In this document: piece after piece, positions 52,304 through 61,469 of the stretch
How the letters are laid out: the number at the start of each line of letters is the position of its first letter
Position numbering within the stretch: the first letter of the stretch is position 1
Assembly: GCF_008641065.1 (NCBI RefSeq)
Contig: NZ_VTRS01000001.1
Span: forward strand, 1 to 64,000
Direction of reading: 5' to 3'
Length of the DNA stretch: 64,000 bases
DNA from: Rhabdaerophilum calidifontis
GTDB lineage: Bacteria > Pseudomonadota > Alphaproteobacteria > Rhizobiales > Beijerinckiaceae
Notes under the pieces: generated by a model
Told to the model about the DNA's origin: nothing
Database searches by the model: none
What the model saw: the letters and a program-made list of their open reading frames with translations, nothing else
Program-made: the position numbers and the translations under genes

Positions 52304-52407
52304 CATCTCCCGAAGAGACGCGAGAACCCGGCCGGCTGCGGCAGGCCTGGCTGCATTCCGCGACAAAGGGGCGCCCGGCGCGCCCTGCAACAGGAGGAAG
52401 CCGCATC

Positions 52408-53361
52408 ATGAGCGATGCCGCGATTTCCGCGCCTATGCCGCGCGTTTTCGAACGGTCCTGGGCGCAGCGGATGACGGACCGCAACATGCTCGGCTTCTGG
52501 TTCATGCTGCCGGCAGCCGCATTCCTGATCCTGTTCCTGGTCTATCCGCTCGGGCTCGGCATCTGGCTGAGCTTCACCGATGCGCGGATCGGGCGCGGCG
52601 GCGTCTTCGTCGGCCTCGAGAATTACGAATGGATCCTCGGCGATTCGAAATTCCAGCTCGCGGTGTTCAACACCCTGTTCTACACCTTCGTTGCCAGCGT
52701 GCTGAAATTCGCGATCGGCCTCTATCTGGCGATCCTTCTCAACAACCACCTGCCCTTCAAGGCCTTCATCCGGGCGATCATCCTCGTTCCCTTCATCGTG
52801 CCGACGGTGCTCTCGGCGATCGCCTTCTGGTGGATCTTCGACCCGCAATTCTCGGTGCTCTCCTGGGGCTTGCGAAAATGGGGGCTGATCTCCGGAAACA
52901 TCGACTTCCTCGGTGACCCTTGGAACGCCCGGCTGAGCGTCATCTTCGCCAATGTCTGGCGCGGCGTGCCCTTCATCGCCATCACGCTGCTGGCGGGGCT
53001 CCAGACCGTGTCGCCCTCGCTCTATGAGGCCGCGACGCTCGACGGCGCCTCGAAATGGCAGATGTTCCGCCATGTCACCTACCCGATCCTGACCCCGATC
53101 ATCGCGGTGGTGATGACCTTCTCGGTGCTGTTCACCTTCACCGATTTCCAGCTGATCAAGGTGCTGACCAATGGCGGCCCGGCGGGAACCACCGAGCTGA
53201 TGGCGACGATGAGCTACAACACCGCGATTCTCGGCGGCCGCATCGGCGAAGGCGCGGCGATCTCCACTGCGATGATCCCCTTCCTGCTCGGGGCGATCAT
53301 GATCTCCTGGTTCGGGCTCCAGCGCCGCAAGTGGCAGCAGGGCTCGGACAACAACGATTGA
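52408..53361 (+). CDS. CUT1 ABC transporter permease (MalF/UgpA type)
   Basis: A 317-aa permease with six helices. The first reads GFWFMLPAAAFLILFLVYPLGLGIWLSF, the usual UgpA/MalF start, and the EAA loop is YEAATLDGASKWQMFRHVTYPILTP. It ends in a basic QRRKWQQGSDNND tail. GGAGGAAG precedes the ATG at 52408; the open frame upstream covers the hairpin. It pairs with the next gene to form the membrane channel of the importer. Confidence 0.94.
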   Translation: MSDAAISAPMPRVFERSWAQRMTDRNMLGFWFMLPAAAFLILFLVYPLGLGIWLSFTDARIGRGGVFVGLENYEWILGDSKFQLAVFNTLFYTFVASVLKFAIGLYLAILLNNHLPFKAFIRAIILVPFIVPTVLSAIAFWWIFDPQFSVLSWGLRKWGLISGNIDFLGDPWNARLSVIFANVWRGVPFIAITLLAGLQTVSPSLYEAATLDGASKWQMFRHVTYPILTPIIAVVMTFSVLFTFTDFQLIKVLTNGGPAGTTELMATMSYNTAILGGRIGEGAAISTAMIPFLLGAIMISWFGLQRRKWQQGSDNND

Positions 53362-53389
53362 CGGCGCCAGCGAACCGGAGGGATATGCC

Positions 53390-54277
53390 ATGGCCGATGC
53401 GACGCTCGCGCGCGAGGACCATTCGGAAGGGATGAGCTATCTCGACACCGGCCTGTCGCGGCTGGTGACGCTCTATCTGCCGCTGCTGCTGATCGTCGTC
53501 GTGCTGCTGTTCCCGTTCTACTGGATGGCGATCACCGCGGTGAAGCCGAAGGAACATCTGCTCGATCTCGACCGGCACAACCCGCTCTTCACCCTCCAGC
53601 CGACCTTCGAGCATATCCGCGCGCTGCTCTTCGAGACGCATTATCCGCTCTGGCTGTGGAACACCATGTTCATCTCGGTCATCGCGACGATCCTCGCGCT
53701 GGTGGCGAGCGTCTTTGCCGCCTATGCCATCGTGCGCATCCGCTATACCGGCGCGCAGATGGTGGGGGGGCTGATCTTCCTTTCCTATCTCGTGCCGCCC
53801 TCGATCCTGTTCATCCCGCTCTCGACCGTGATCTATCAATATGGGCTGTTCGACACCCCGTTCGCCCTGATCCTGACCTATCCGACGATCCTGATCCCGT
53901 TCTCGACCTGGCTGCTGATGGGCTATTTCAAGACCATTCCCTATGAACTCGAGGAATGCGCGCTGATCGACGGCGCCACCCGGTGGCAGATCCTGACGAA
54001 GATCATCCTGCCGCTGGCGGTGCCGGGGCTGATTTCGGCCGGGATCTTCTGCCTGACCCTGTGCTGGAACGAATTCATCTACGCGCTTACCTTCATCAAC
54101 ACGCAGGACAAGAAGACCGTGCCGGTGGCGATCGTCACCGCCTTTACCGATGGCGACCAGTATAAATGGGGCTCGCTGATGGCCGGCGCGCTGGTCGGCT
54201 CGCTGCCGCTCGTGGTGCTCTACTCGTTCTTCGTCGAATATTACGTGAGCGCGATGACGGGCGCGGTGAAGGAATGA
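53390..54277 (+). CDS. CUT1 ABC transporter permease (MalG/UgpE type)
   Basis: A 295-aa permease with six helices. The short periplasmic loop after helix 1 and the block PSILFIPLSTVIYQYGLFDTPFALILTYPTILIPFSTWLLMGYF are family-typical, and the EAA loop is EECALIDGATRWQILTKIILPLAVPG. The ATG at 53390 follows GGAGGGATAT. Its stop overlaps the ATG of the next gene, the first of two hydroxyacid dehydrogenases (ATGA at 54274-54277), tying transport to catabolism in one transcript. Confidence 0.94.
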   Translation: MADATLAREDHSEGMSYLDTGLSRLVTLYLPLLLIVVVLLFPFYWMAITAVKPKEHLLDLDRHNPLFTLQPTFEHIRALLFETHYPLWLWNTMFISVIATILALVASVFAAYAIVRIRYTGAQMVGGLIFLSYLVPPSILFIPLSTVIYQYGLFDTPFALILTYPTILIPFSTWLLMGYFKTIPYELEECALIDGATRWQILTKIILPLAVPGLISAGIFCLTLCWNEFIYALTFINTQDKKTVPVAIVTAFTDGDQYKWGSLMAGALVGSLPLVVLYSFFVEYYVSAMTGAVKE

Positions 54278-55155
54278 CGCGCACCCTCGCCTTCATCGGC
54301 CTCGGCGCCATGGGGCTGCCGATGGCGCGGCGCCTTGTCGAGGCGCAATTCCGCGTGCAGGGCTTCGACCTCAACCCGAAGGCGCTCGCGGCGCACGAGG
54401 CGCAGGGCGGCGTTTCGATGCTCACGGCGGCGGAAGCCTGCGCCGGCGCCGAGGCGCTGATCCTGATGGTGGTCAATGCCGGCCAGGCACGCGCGGCACT
54501 GCTCGAAACCGGGGCGCTTCAGGCACTCGACCCGGATGCGCTCGTCATCCTCATGGCGACCTGCGCGCCGGCGGATGCAAGGGAGATCGCCGCGATGGTC
54601 GAGGCGAGCGGACGCCGCTTCCTCGATGCGCCAGTCTCCGGCGGCACGGTGGGGGCCGAGGCCGGCACGCTCACCATCATGGCCGCTGGCCCGGAGGCGC
54701 ATTTCGCGGCGGCACGGCCGATCCTCGCCGCGCTCGGCGACAAGCTCCATCATGTCGGCGAGCGCGCCGGCGACGGCGCGATGGTCAAGACCATCAACCA
54801 GCTGCTCTGCGGCGTGCATATCGCGGTGGCGGCGGAAGCCTTCGCGCTCGCCGAGAAGGCCGGGCTCGATCCCGGCCTCGTGCTCGGGATTCTCGGCCAA
54901 TCCGCCGCCGCGAGCTGGATGCTCAGCAATCGCGGGCCGCGCATGCTGCAGGCGGAGCCGCCGGTCACGAGCGCGGTCGATATCTTCGTCAAGGATCTCT
55001 CGCTGGTTCTCGATGCCGGACGCGCCGCGAAGGTGGCGCTGCCGCTCGCGGCCTCGGCGCATCAGATGTTCCTCGCCGCATCCGGCGCGGGCCACGGATT
55101 GGCCGATGACAGCCAGGTGATCCGCGCCTATCGTGCGCTCAACGGGACCGATTGA
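54274..55155 (+). CDS. Beta-hydroxyacid dehydrogenase, first copy (threonate/hydroxyisobutyrate dehydrogenase family)
   Basis: A 293-aa NAD(P) enzyme. The Rossmann motif FIGLGAMGLPMARRLVEA, the substrate block RRFLDAPVSGGTVGAEAGTLTIMAAG and the catalytic Lys in GDGAMVKTINQLLCGVHIA are all present. The segment after the catalytic Lys (VKTINQLLCGVHIAVAAEAFALA) is reminiscent of L-threonate dehydrogenase-type members, so a C4 sugar acid is a candidate substrate; this is a suggestion only. It overlaps the permease gene by ATGA and is followed after 24 bases by a second, clearly different family member. Confidence 0.88.
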   Translation: MTRTLAFIGLGAMGLPMARRLVEAQFRVQGFDLNPKALAAHEAQGGVSMLTAAEACAGAEALILMVVNAGQARAALLETGALQALDPDALVILMATCAPADAREIAAMVEASGRRFLDAPVSGGTVGAEAGTLTIMAAGPEAHFAAARPILAALGDKLHHVGERAGDGAMVKTINQLLCGVHIAVAAEAFALAEKAGLDPGLVLGILGQSAAASWMLSNRGPRMLQAEPPVTSAVDIFVKDLSLVLDAGRAAKVALPLAASAHQMFLAASGAGHGLADDSQVIRAYRALNGTD

Positions 55156-55179
55156 TTTCCACATTCCGGAGGTTAGCGC

Positions 55180-56094
55180 ATGACGAAGGAGCGAATCGGC
55201 TTCATCGGGGTCGGGCTCATGGGCCACGGCATGGCGAAGAACATCCTGGAGAAGGGATTCCCGCTCGCCGTGCTCGGCAACCGCAACCGCGCCCCGGTCG
55301 AGGATCTCGTGCAGCGCGGCGCCAGGGAGGTGAAGAGCGCGAAGGCGCTCGCCGAGGCAAGCGACATCATCTTCCTGTGTGTCACCGATTCCTCGGTCGT
55401 CGAGACGGTCATCCGTGGCCCTGACGGCATCCGCGAGGGTGCGCGTCCCGACCTGATCGTCGTCGATTGCTCGACCGCCAACCCGGTCTCGACCGAGGCG
55501 CTGGCACACGAACTCGCGGAGATCGGCGTCACGCTGGTCGATGCACCGCTCGGCGGCACGCCGGCCCAGGCAGAGACCGGGCAATTGACCGCCATGGTCG
55601 GCGCAAGTCCCGAGATCTTCCGGCGGGTGGAGCCGGCGATCGCCGCCTGGGCGGCGAAGATCGTCCATCTCGGCCCGGTCGGCACCGGGCATAAGGTGAA
55701 GCTCCTGAACAATTTCATCGCGATGGGCTATGCGGCGATCTTCGCGGAGGCGCTGGCGATCGGCCGCGCCAACGGCGTCGAGCCGGAGACACTCGACCGG
55801 GTGATCCGCGGCGGACGGATGGATTCGGGCTTCTACCAGACCTTTATGGGCTACGCGCTCGAGGGCAACCGCGACAGCCACAAGTTCACGCTCGCCAATG
55901 CCTTCAAGGACATGCGCTATGTCGACGCCATGGCCGATTCGGTCCAGATGCCCAACCCGATTTCCTCGGCCACCAAGAACCTGTTCGGCCAGGCCGTGAA
56001 GGCGGGGATGGGCGAGGATTACGTGCCCTTCCTCGCGGATTTCGTTGCGCGCGCAAGCGGGCTTCCGAAATACGCGCCCAAGAAGAAGGATTGA
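55180..56094 (+). CDS. Beta-hydroxyacid dehydrogenase, second copy
   Basis: A 304-aa enzyme of the same family as its neighbour but not a recent duplicate. Cofactor motif IGFIGVGLMGHGMAKNILEKGF, substrate block VTLVDAPLGGTPAQAETGQLTAMVGA (DAPLGG where the first copy has DAPVSGG) and catalytic Lys in GTGHKVKLLNNFIAMGYAA. The C-terminus LPKYAPKKKD is basic. The Ser/Gly difference in the substrate loop suggests different substrates for the two copies. It sits between the first copy and glycerol kinase in a single run of genes. Confidence 0.88.
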   Translation: MTKERIGFIGVGLMGHGMAKNILEKGFPLAVLGNRNRAPVEDLVQRGAREVKSAKALAEASDIIFLCVTDSSVVETVIRGPDGIREGARPDLIVVDCSTANPVSTEALAHELAEIGVTLVDAPLGGTPAQAETGQLTAMVGASPEIFRRVEPAIAAWAAKIVHLGPVGTGHKVKLLNNFIAMGYAAIFAEALAIGRANGVEPETLDRVIRGGRMDSGFYQTFMGYALEGNRDSHKFTLANAFKDMRYVDAMADSVQMPNPISSATKNLFGQAVKAGMGEDYVPFLADFVARASGLPKYAPKKKD

Positions 56095-56139
56095 GGCGCC
56101 CGCCACGCGGGCCGTCCGGCCATCCAGGAGAAAGACCCC

Positions 56140-57639
56140 ATGACCCATGCCGTGCTCGCGATCGATCAGGGCACGACCTCAAGCCGCGCGATCGTGTTCG
56201 ATGCCGATCTCCGGCCGATCGCGGTTTCGCAGCAGGAATTCGCCCAGCATTACCCGGCCTCCGGGCATGTCGAGCACGATCCCGAGGAGATCTGGCGCGG
56301 GGTTGTCGCGACCTGCCGCGACGCGATTGCGAAAGCCGGCCTCGCCGCAACCGCGATCGCCGGGATCGGCATCACCAACCAGCGCGAGACCGTCATTGTC
56401 TGGGAGCGCGCGACCGGCCGGCCCATCCATCGCGCCATCGTCTGGCAGGACCGGCGCACGGCGCCGCTCTGCGCGAGCTTCCGCGACAAGGGGCTCGAAC
56501 CCGAGATCAGCGGCAAGACCGGGCTGCTGCTCGACCCCTATTTCAGCGCCACCAAGATCGCCCATATCCTCGATGCCGTGCCCGGCGCGCGCGAGGCGGC
56601 GCTGCGCGGCGAACTCGCCGCAGGCACCATCGATTGCTTCCTGCTCTGGCGGCTGACCGGCGGCCGGGTGCACGCGACCGACGCCACCAATGCCTCGCGC
56701 ACGATGCTGATGGACATCCATACCGGATGCTGGGACGAGGGCCTGTGCCGGCTGTTCGAGGTGCCGATGGCGCTGCTGCCGGAAATCCGCGATTGCGCGA
56801 GCCGGTTCGGCGAGACCGAGCCGGACTTGTTCGGCGCCGCGATCCCCGTTCTCGGCATCGCGGGGGATCAGCAAGCGGCGCTTGTCGGGCAGGCCTGCTT
56901 CGAACCGGGCATGATGAAATCGACCTATGGCACCGGCTGTTTCGCGCTGCTCAATGTCGGGACCCGGGCCGTCGCATCACGGAACCGGCTGCTGACAACG
57001 ATCGCCTACCAGCTCGACGGCACGCGGCATTACGCGCTCGAAGGCTCGATCTTCATCGCCGGCGCCGCCGTGCAATGGCTGCGCGACGGGCTCGGCGTCA
57101 TCCGCGCCGCCGCCGAGACCGGCGCGCTCGCACAGCGCGCCGATCCGAACCAGGATGTCGTCCTGGTGCCGGCCTTCGTCGGGCTCGGCGCGCCCTATTG
57201 GGATGCCGAGGCGCGCGGCGCGCTGTTCGGCCTCACGCGCGCCACCGGCCCGGCGGAACTGGCGGCGGCGGCGCTCGAAAGCGTTGCCTTCCAGACCCAT
57301 GACCTCATCGCGGCGATGCAGGCCGATTGGGCCGCCGCGGAGGCGCGCTCGATGGTGCTGCGCGTCGATGGCGGCATGGTCGCCTCCGACTGGACGATGC
57401 AGCGCCTCGCCGATCTCCTCGCCGCGCCGGTCGACCGGCCGGTCGTGGCAGAGACGACGGCGCTCGGCGCCGCCTATCTCGCCGGGCTTCAGGCGGGAAT
57501 CTATCCCGCGCCGGCGGAATTCGCGCGCAAATGGGCGCTGGACCGTCGCTTCACGCCGGCGATGACGGCGCCGAACCGCGCCCGCCGCCTCGCGTTGTGG
57601 AAGGATGCGGTGCGACGCACCCTGACCGCGCCGCGCTGA
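56140..57639 (+). CDS. glpK: Glycerol kinase
   Basis: ATP-dependent phosphorylation of glycerol to sn-glycerol-3-phosphate. The 499-aa FGGY-family protein follows the E. coli enzyme closely in every key region: [28 protein letters not shown], the glycerol-site Tyr in [42 protein letters not shown] with the catalytic Asp, and [14 protein letters not shown]. It is the last gene of the ABC-dehydrogenase run. No glycerol-3-phosphate dehydrogenase or facilitator gene is in the window; the ABC importer could supply glycerol or a glycerol-yielding compound. Its TGA begins the first unit of a 17-bp tandem repeat. Confidence 0.95.
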   Translation: MTHAVLAIDQGTTSSRAIVFDADLRPIAVSQQEFAQHYPASGHVEHDPEEIWRGVVATCRDAIAKAGLAATAIAGIGITNQRETVIVWERATGRPIHRAIVWQDRRTAPLCASFRDKGLEPEISGKTGLLLDPYFSATKIAHILDAVPGAREAALRGELAAGTIDCFLLWRLTGGRVHATDATNASRTMLMDIHTGCWDEGLCRLFEVPMALLPEIRDCASRFGETEPDLFGAAIPVLGIAGDQQAALVGQACFEPGMMKSTYGTGCFALLNVGTRAVASRNRLLTTIAYQLDGTRHYALEGSIFIAGAAVQWLRDGLGVIRAAAETGALAQRADPNQDVVLVPAFVGLGAPYWDAEARGALFGLTRATGPAELAAAALESVAFQTHDLIAAMQADWAAAEARSMVLRVDGGMVASDWTMQRLADLLAAPVDRPVVAETTALGAAYLAGLQAGIYPAPAEFARKWALDRRFTPAMTAPNRARRLALWKDAVRRTLTAPR

Positions 57640-57675
57640 CGGCCCAAGTCAGATGACGGCCAAAGTCAGATGACG
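57637..57675. repeat. 17-bp tandem duplication spanning the convergent glpK/oxidoreductase stops
   Basis: TGACGGCCCAAGTCAGA (57637-57653) and TGACGGCCAAAGTCAGA (57654-57670), one mismatch, plus a partial TGACG (57671-57675). The first unit starts with the glpK stop codon; the second contains the stop of the convergent FAD oxidoreductase (TCA at 57666-57668). On the minus strand the Val-Ile-stop end of that gene is repeated 17 bases beyond. Confidence 0.88.
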
Positions 57676-58865
57676 TTGTGCTCGCGCAGCGGCCGCCGCG
57701 CGGCGATGCGCTCGAACCCGAGATCTGCAAGATCCAGGCTCGCATAACGGCCCTCGACGATCAGTTCGGCGAGCCCGCGCCCGATCGCCGGCGCCTGCTG
57801 GAGGCCATGGCCCGAAAACCCGCAGGCGAGATAGGCATTGTCGAGATCGCCGAGCCGCCCGACGATGGCATTGTGATCGAGGAGGTTCATGTCGTAATGC
57901 CCGGCCCAGGCACGGCCGGGGCGGATGGTCTCGAAGGCCGGAATGCGGTTCGCGAGCGCGGGCCAGATCACCTCCTCGAACAGCGGCCAATCGACCTCGA
58001 AATCCGCCGCATGATCACTCTCCTCCGGCTCGTCGGGGGAATAACCGGCGATGAAAGCCTGTTCCGCAGCGCCATGCCCCTCCGGCCGCCACCAGATTCC
58101 GGTTGTGTCGATGATCAGCGGATGCGCCGGAAACGCGCCCCTGGCCGTGAAGGTGAAGACCGAGCGCTTCTTGGCATAGACCGGCACCGGGAAGCCTGCC
58201 GCAGCGCAGAGCGCCCGCGCGCCGGAGGCGCCGGCCGCGTTGACGGCATGGCCGCAGCCGATCCGCGTGCCATCCTCGAGCAGGATCGCGGTGATCCGGC
58301 GTCCCGCGCGCTCGAAACCCGTCACCCGGCACTGCCGATAGGCGACGCCCTTCGCGCGCGCCGCGCGCCGGAAAGCCTGCATCAGCCCGTAGCCGTCGAA
58401 CCAGCCCTCGCCGCTGACGCCGTAGGATCCGATCGCGAGATCGCCGGTTGCGAGATAGGGAAAGCGCGCGGCGAGAGCCTCCGGCGTGAGCAATGCGATA
58501 TCGGCGCCCTGCGCCCGCTGCAGGGCATTGCCGGCCGCGAAACTCGCGCGCGCATCCTCGCCGCCGAGATAGAGATAGCCCCCTTCCCGGAGCCCGATAT
58601 CCGGCCGCTCGTCGCCGACGGCGAGGGTCTCGCCGATCGCGCGCAGGAAGCGGATACCATATAGCGAGATCGCGATGTTCACGCCCTGCGAGAATTGCTG
58701 GCGGATCGAGCCGGCGGAGAGCGCCGAAGCCGAACGCTGATAGGTCATGTCCGGCTCGATCACGAGCACACGGCCCGCGAAGCCCGGATGGCTGGCGAGA
58801 TGCCAGGCGAGCGAGGATCCCGTCACCGCACCGCCGGCGATCACGACATCGAAGGTCTCGGACAT
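57666..58865 (-). CDS. FAD-dependent amino-acid oxidase/dehydrogenase-like protein (DAO family, FOXRED1-like)
   Basis: A 399-aa flavoprotein of the DAO fold. The N-terminus FDVVIAGGAVTGSSLAWHLA is the ADP-binding motif, DMTYQRSASALSAGSIRQQF resembles the FOXRED1/sarcosine oxidase-type second block, and the C-terminal GFSGHGLQQAPAIGRGLAELI is the flavin-contacting end. It probably oxidises a secondary amine or amino acid. It is divergent from an ALDH7 gene, which would oxidise an aldehyde product, so the two may form one pathway. It is convergent with glpK; a 17-bp repeat covers both stops. Confidence 0.88.
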   Translation of the reverse strand: MSETFDVVIAGGAVTGSSLAWHLASHPGFAGRVLVIEPDMTYQRSASALSAGSIRQQFSQGVNIAISLYGIRFLRAIGETLAVGDERPDIGLREGGYLYLGGEDARASFAAGNALQRAQGADIALLTPEALAARFPYLATGDLAIGSYGVSGEGWFDGYGLMQAFRRAARAKGVAYRQCRVTGFERAGRRITAILLEDGTRIGCGHAVNAAGASGARALCAAAGFPVPVYAKKRSVFTFTARGAFPAHPLIIDTTGIWWRPEGHGAAEQAFIAGYSPDEPEESDHAADFEVDWPLFEEVIWPALANRIPAFETIRPGRAWAGHYDMNLLDHNAIVGRLGDLDNAYLACGFSGHGLQQAPAIGRGLAELIVEGRYASLDLADLGFERIAARRPLREHNVI

Positions 58866-58925
58866 GCACCCTCCCGCAGACGAACCGGCCCGGCCGTTCT
58901 TTTCGCGCCTTCATCCGGATATTCA

Positions 58926-58945
58926 AGCGGATTCCGCTATCCGCT
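58926..58945. promoter_or_regulatory. Palindrome in the oxidoreductase/ALDH7 divergent spacer
   Basis: AGCGGAT (58926-58932) and ATCCGCT (58939-58945) are perfect 7-bp complements around TCCGCT. The position, midway in the 175-base divergent spacer, suits an operator acting on both genes. No regulator gene is adjacent, and I could not assign a -10/-35 pair with confidence. Confidence 0.4.
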
Positions 58946-59040
58946 CCCCGATCATTCCGCGTTTCACCGCTTTCCTTCCCCGTTCCATCGGCTAGGCTGG
59001 GGTAAACGGCCGCCTCGCCGAGCACAGACAGGATTGCCCC

Positions 59041-60609
59041 ATGACCAACTTTCTCGAGCGGGAACTCGCCTCGATCCTCCATGCGCCGAAGGAAGAGGCG
59101 ATGACGATTCTCGAAGGGTTCGGCATCGACCCCGCCCGCCTCGCCGGCGGTGCGCGGGCCGTGCGCTCGCCGATCACCGGTGAGGAGATCGCGGCGCTGG
59201 ACGATCACGACCCGGAGGCGGTCGCGGCGGCCGTGACACGCGCGGTCGCGGCGTTCGAGCAATGGAGGCTGGTGCCGACGCCGCGCCGCGGCGAGTTCGT
59301 TCGCCTCATCGGCGAGGAATTGCGGCGGGCCAAGGCCGCACTCGGCCATCTCGTCACCATCGAGGCCGGAAAGATCACCTCCGAAGGCCTCGGCGAGGTG
59401 CAGGAGATGATCGATATCTGCGATTTCGCGGTCGGCCTTTCGCGCCAGCTTTACGGGCTGACGATCGCCACCGAGCGCCCGAACCACCGGATGATGGAAA
59501 CCTGGCATCCGCTCGGGCCGGTGGGCGTGATCTCGGCATTCAATTTCCCGGTCGCGGTCTGGAGCTGGAACGCGGCGCTCGCCTTCGTCTGCGGCGATCC
59601 CGTGATCTGGAAACCGTCGGAGAAGACGCCGCTCACGGCGCTCGCGGTCGGCGAGATCGTGAAGCGCGCCGCCGCGCGGTTCGAGGCGGAGGGCAACGGC
59701 GCCATCCCTGACGGATTGTGCGAGATCGTGCTCGGCGGCGGCGAGACGGGTGCCGCCCTGGTCGCGGATCCGCGCGTGCCGCTGGTCTCGGCCACCGGTT
59801 CCACGGCCATGGGCCGCAGGGTCGGCCCGAAGCTCGCCGAACGCTTCGCGCGGGCGCTGCTCGAACTTGGCGGCAACAATGCCGCGATCGTCACCCCCTC
59901 CGCGGATCCCGATCTCGCGCTGCGCGCGATCGCCTTCGCCGCCATGGGCACGGCCGGCCAGCGTTGCACCACCCTGCGGCGGCTGTTCGTGCATCGCTCG
60001 CTCTACGAGACGCTCGTTCCGCGCCTCGTCCGCGTCTGGGCCTCGGCGAAAGTCGGCGATCCGCGCGAGCCGGACACGCTGATCGGCCCGCTGATCGACG
60101 AGACGGCGTTTCGCGGCATGGAGACCGCGCTCGCGGCGGCGCGGGCGCTCGGCGCCACGATCCATGGCGGCACGCGCGTGACCGAAATCGGCCCCGGCGG
60201 CTTCTATGTCCGCCCGGCGCTGGTCGAGATGGCGGAGCAGCAGGGGCCGATGCTGCACGAGACCTTCGCGCCGATCCTCTATGTCACCCGCTACGACGAT
60301 CTCGACACGGCGATCCGCCTGAACAACGCCGTCGGGGCGGGGCTCTCCTCCTCGATCTTCACGCGCGATATGCGCGAGGCGGAGCGGTTCATGTCGGCGG
60401 CGGGGTCGGATTGCGGCATCGCCAATGTCAATATCGGTCCCTCCGGCGCCGAGATCGGTGGCGCTTTCGGCGGCGAGAAGGAAACCGGCGGCGGCCGCGA
60501 GGCCGGATCGGATTCCTGGAAGGCCTATATGCGGCGCGCGACCAACACGATCAATTACGGCGACGCCCTGCCGCTGGCGCAGGGCGTGCGGTTCGAGGTC
60601 GAGGCATGA
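59041..60609 (+). CDS. Aldehyde dehydrogenase, ALDH7 (antiquitin / aminoadipate-semialdehyde dehydrogenase) type
   Basis: A 522-aa NAD-dependent aldehyde dehydrogenase. WHPLGPVGVISAFNFPVAVW, the general base Glu275 in ALLELGGNNAAIV, the nucleophile Cys309 in GTAGQRCTTLRRLFVH and the end GAEIGGAFGGEKETGGGREAGSDSWKAYMRR are characteristic of the ALDH7 subfamily, which oxidises 2-aminoadipate 6-semialdehyde in lysine catabolism. An internal ATG at 59101 would give an N-terminus closer to many homologues, so the exact start is uncertain. It is divergent from the DAO-family oxidase. A 16-bp stem terminator lies just after the stop. Confidence 0.92.
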   Translation: MTNFLERELASILHAPKEEAMTILEGFGIDPARLAGGARAVRSPITGEEIAALDDHDPEAVAAAVTRAVAAFEQWRLVPTPRRGEFVRLIGEELRRAKAALGHLVTIEAGKITSEGLGEVQEMIDICDFAVGLSRQLYGLTIATERPNHRMMETWHPLGPVGVISAFNFPVAVWSWNAALAFVCGDPVIWKPSEKTPLTALAVGEIVKRAAARFEAEGNGAIPDGLCEIVLGGGETGAALVADPRVPLVSATGSTAMGRRVGPKLAERFARALLELGGNNAAIVTPSADPDLALRAIAFAAMGTAGQRCTTLRRLFVHRSLYETLVPRLVRVWASAKVGDPREPDTLIGPLIDETAFRGMETALAAARALGATIHGGTRVTEIGPGGFYVRPALVEMAEQQGPMLHETFAPILYVTRYDDLDTAIRLNNAVGAGLSSSIFTRDMREAERFMSAAGSDCGIANVNIGPSGAEIGGAFGGEKETGGGREAGSDSWKAYMRRATNTINYGDALPLAQGVRFEVEA

Positions 60610-60611
60610 GC

Positions 60612-60658
60612 CGGGCGTCTTCCGATCAAGCAAATGCCGATCGATCGGAAGACGCCCG
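60612..60658. terminator. Bidirectional hairpin terminator, 16-bp stem
   Basis: Arms at 60612-60627 (CGGGCGTCTTCCGATC) and 60643-60658 (GATCGGAAGACGCCCG) are perfectly complementary with a 15-base loop. It starts 2 bases past the ALDH7 stop and ends 5 bases before the stop of the convergent membrane-protein gene. T runs are absent on both sides. Confidence 0.7.
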
Positions 60659-60663
60659 TGATT

Positions 60664-61305
60664 CTAGCCCGCCCGCCGCTCGCGATGCTCGAAGACGAGG
60701 GCCGCCAGTGCACCGTAGATCACGTGCCCGGCGAAGCTCATATAGGAGAGATCCCCGCCCTCGCCGAGCAGGTAGAACGACAATCCGCCGAGCGGCGCCA
60801 TCAGCCCGAGTGCGTTGAACCAGGTGAAATTCCCCCAGCTGATCGCATCGGCAAGGCCCGGCGAACGGTTGATGAAGCGGCTTGCCAGCAGCGCCAGCAC
60901 GGCCGTGAGGAACATGAAATGCAGCGGCGTGAAGGCGCCGGCCGCGATAAGCCGCGCCATTGCCAAGCCGAAGGTCGCCAGCACGACCGCGTCGAGCACC
61001 AAACCCCAGCGCGGCACCAGCCGCGAGATCAGGTAATAGGCGACCGGATAGCCGATGATCCCGACGGCGTAATGCAGCGCCTCGCGCAGCAGCCACGGCA
61101 CCGTGAGGCCGAGATTGTGCTGGAACAACGCATCGATCAGCCCGGCGGGCTCCAGCGGGTAGCCGAGCACGGCCTTGGTCAGGACCCGCGCCCAGATTTC
61201 CCAAACCAGAAGGCCGACCAGCCCCCCGAGCATGAGATTGACGATCGTGCGCGCAGCCGGCATCGCGAAGACGGCCGCGGGGCCGCCGGTCATCGTGTTC
61301 TGCAT
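60664..61305 (-). CDS. Polytopic membrane protein, unknown function
   Basis: A 213-aa protein with about six hydrophobic segments (for example IVNLMLGGLVGLLVWEIWA, ALHYAVGIIGYPVAYYLI, GLVLDAVVLATFGLAMARLIAAGAF and FMFLTAVLALLASRF). No signature of a named transporter family was recognised; a pattern GNFTWFNALGLMAPLGG occurs late in the protein. The ATG at 61305 has GGGGGAGA upstream; a longer frame continues into the spacer without support. It is divergent from the CoA-transferase gene and convergent with ALDH7. Confidence 0.78.
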   Translation of the reverse strand: MQNTMTGGPAAVFAMPAARTIVNLMLGGLVGLLVWEIWARVLTKAVLGYPLEPAGLIDALFQHNLGLTVPWLLREALHYAVGIIGYPVAYYLISRLVPRWGLVLDAVVLATFGLAMARLIAAGAFTPLHFMFLTAVLALLASRFINRSPGLADAISWGNFTWFNALGLMAPLGGLSFYLLGEGGDLSYMSFAGHVIYGALAALVFEHRERRAG

Positions 61306-61469
61306 GGTCTCCCCCGTTGCTGTGCCGGACCCCGCCGGCCCCCTGACGATGCGGCAACGGAACGCGGAAGAAAAACCACGTTTGATCACGCTTGCGGCAG
61401 ACAGGCGTGAAGCGCCGGCGGCCGGATATCCCCTTGCGGTGGATCGCACGATGTGGTCCTCCCTTGAGC

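Noticed and set aside
58015-60633. 872-aa open frame on the minus strand across the oxidase and ALDH7 genes
   Set aside because: It is antisense to the clear ALDH7 gene and out of frame with the oxidase; its composition is Arg/Ala/Asp-rich as expected from GC-biased third codon positions. No domain is recognisable.
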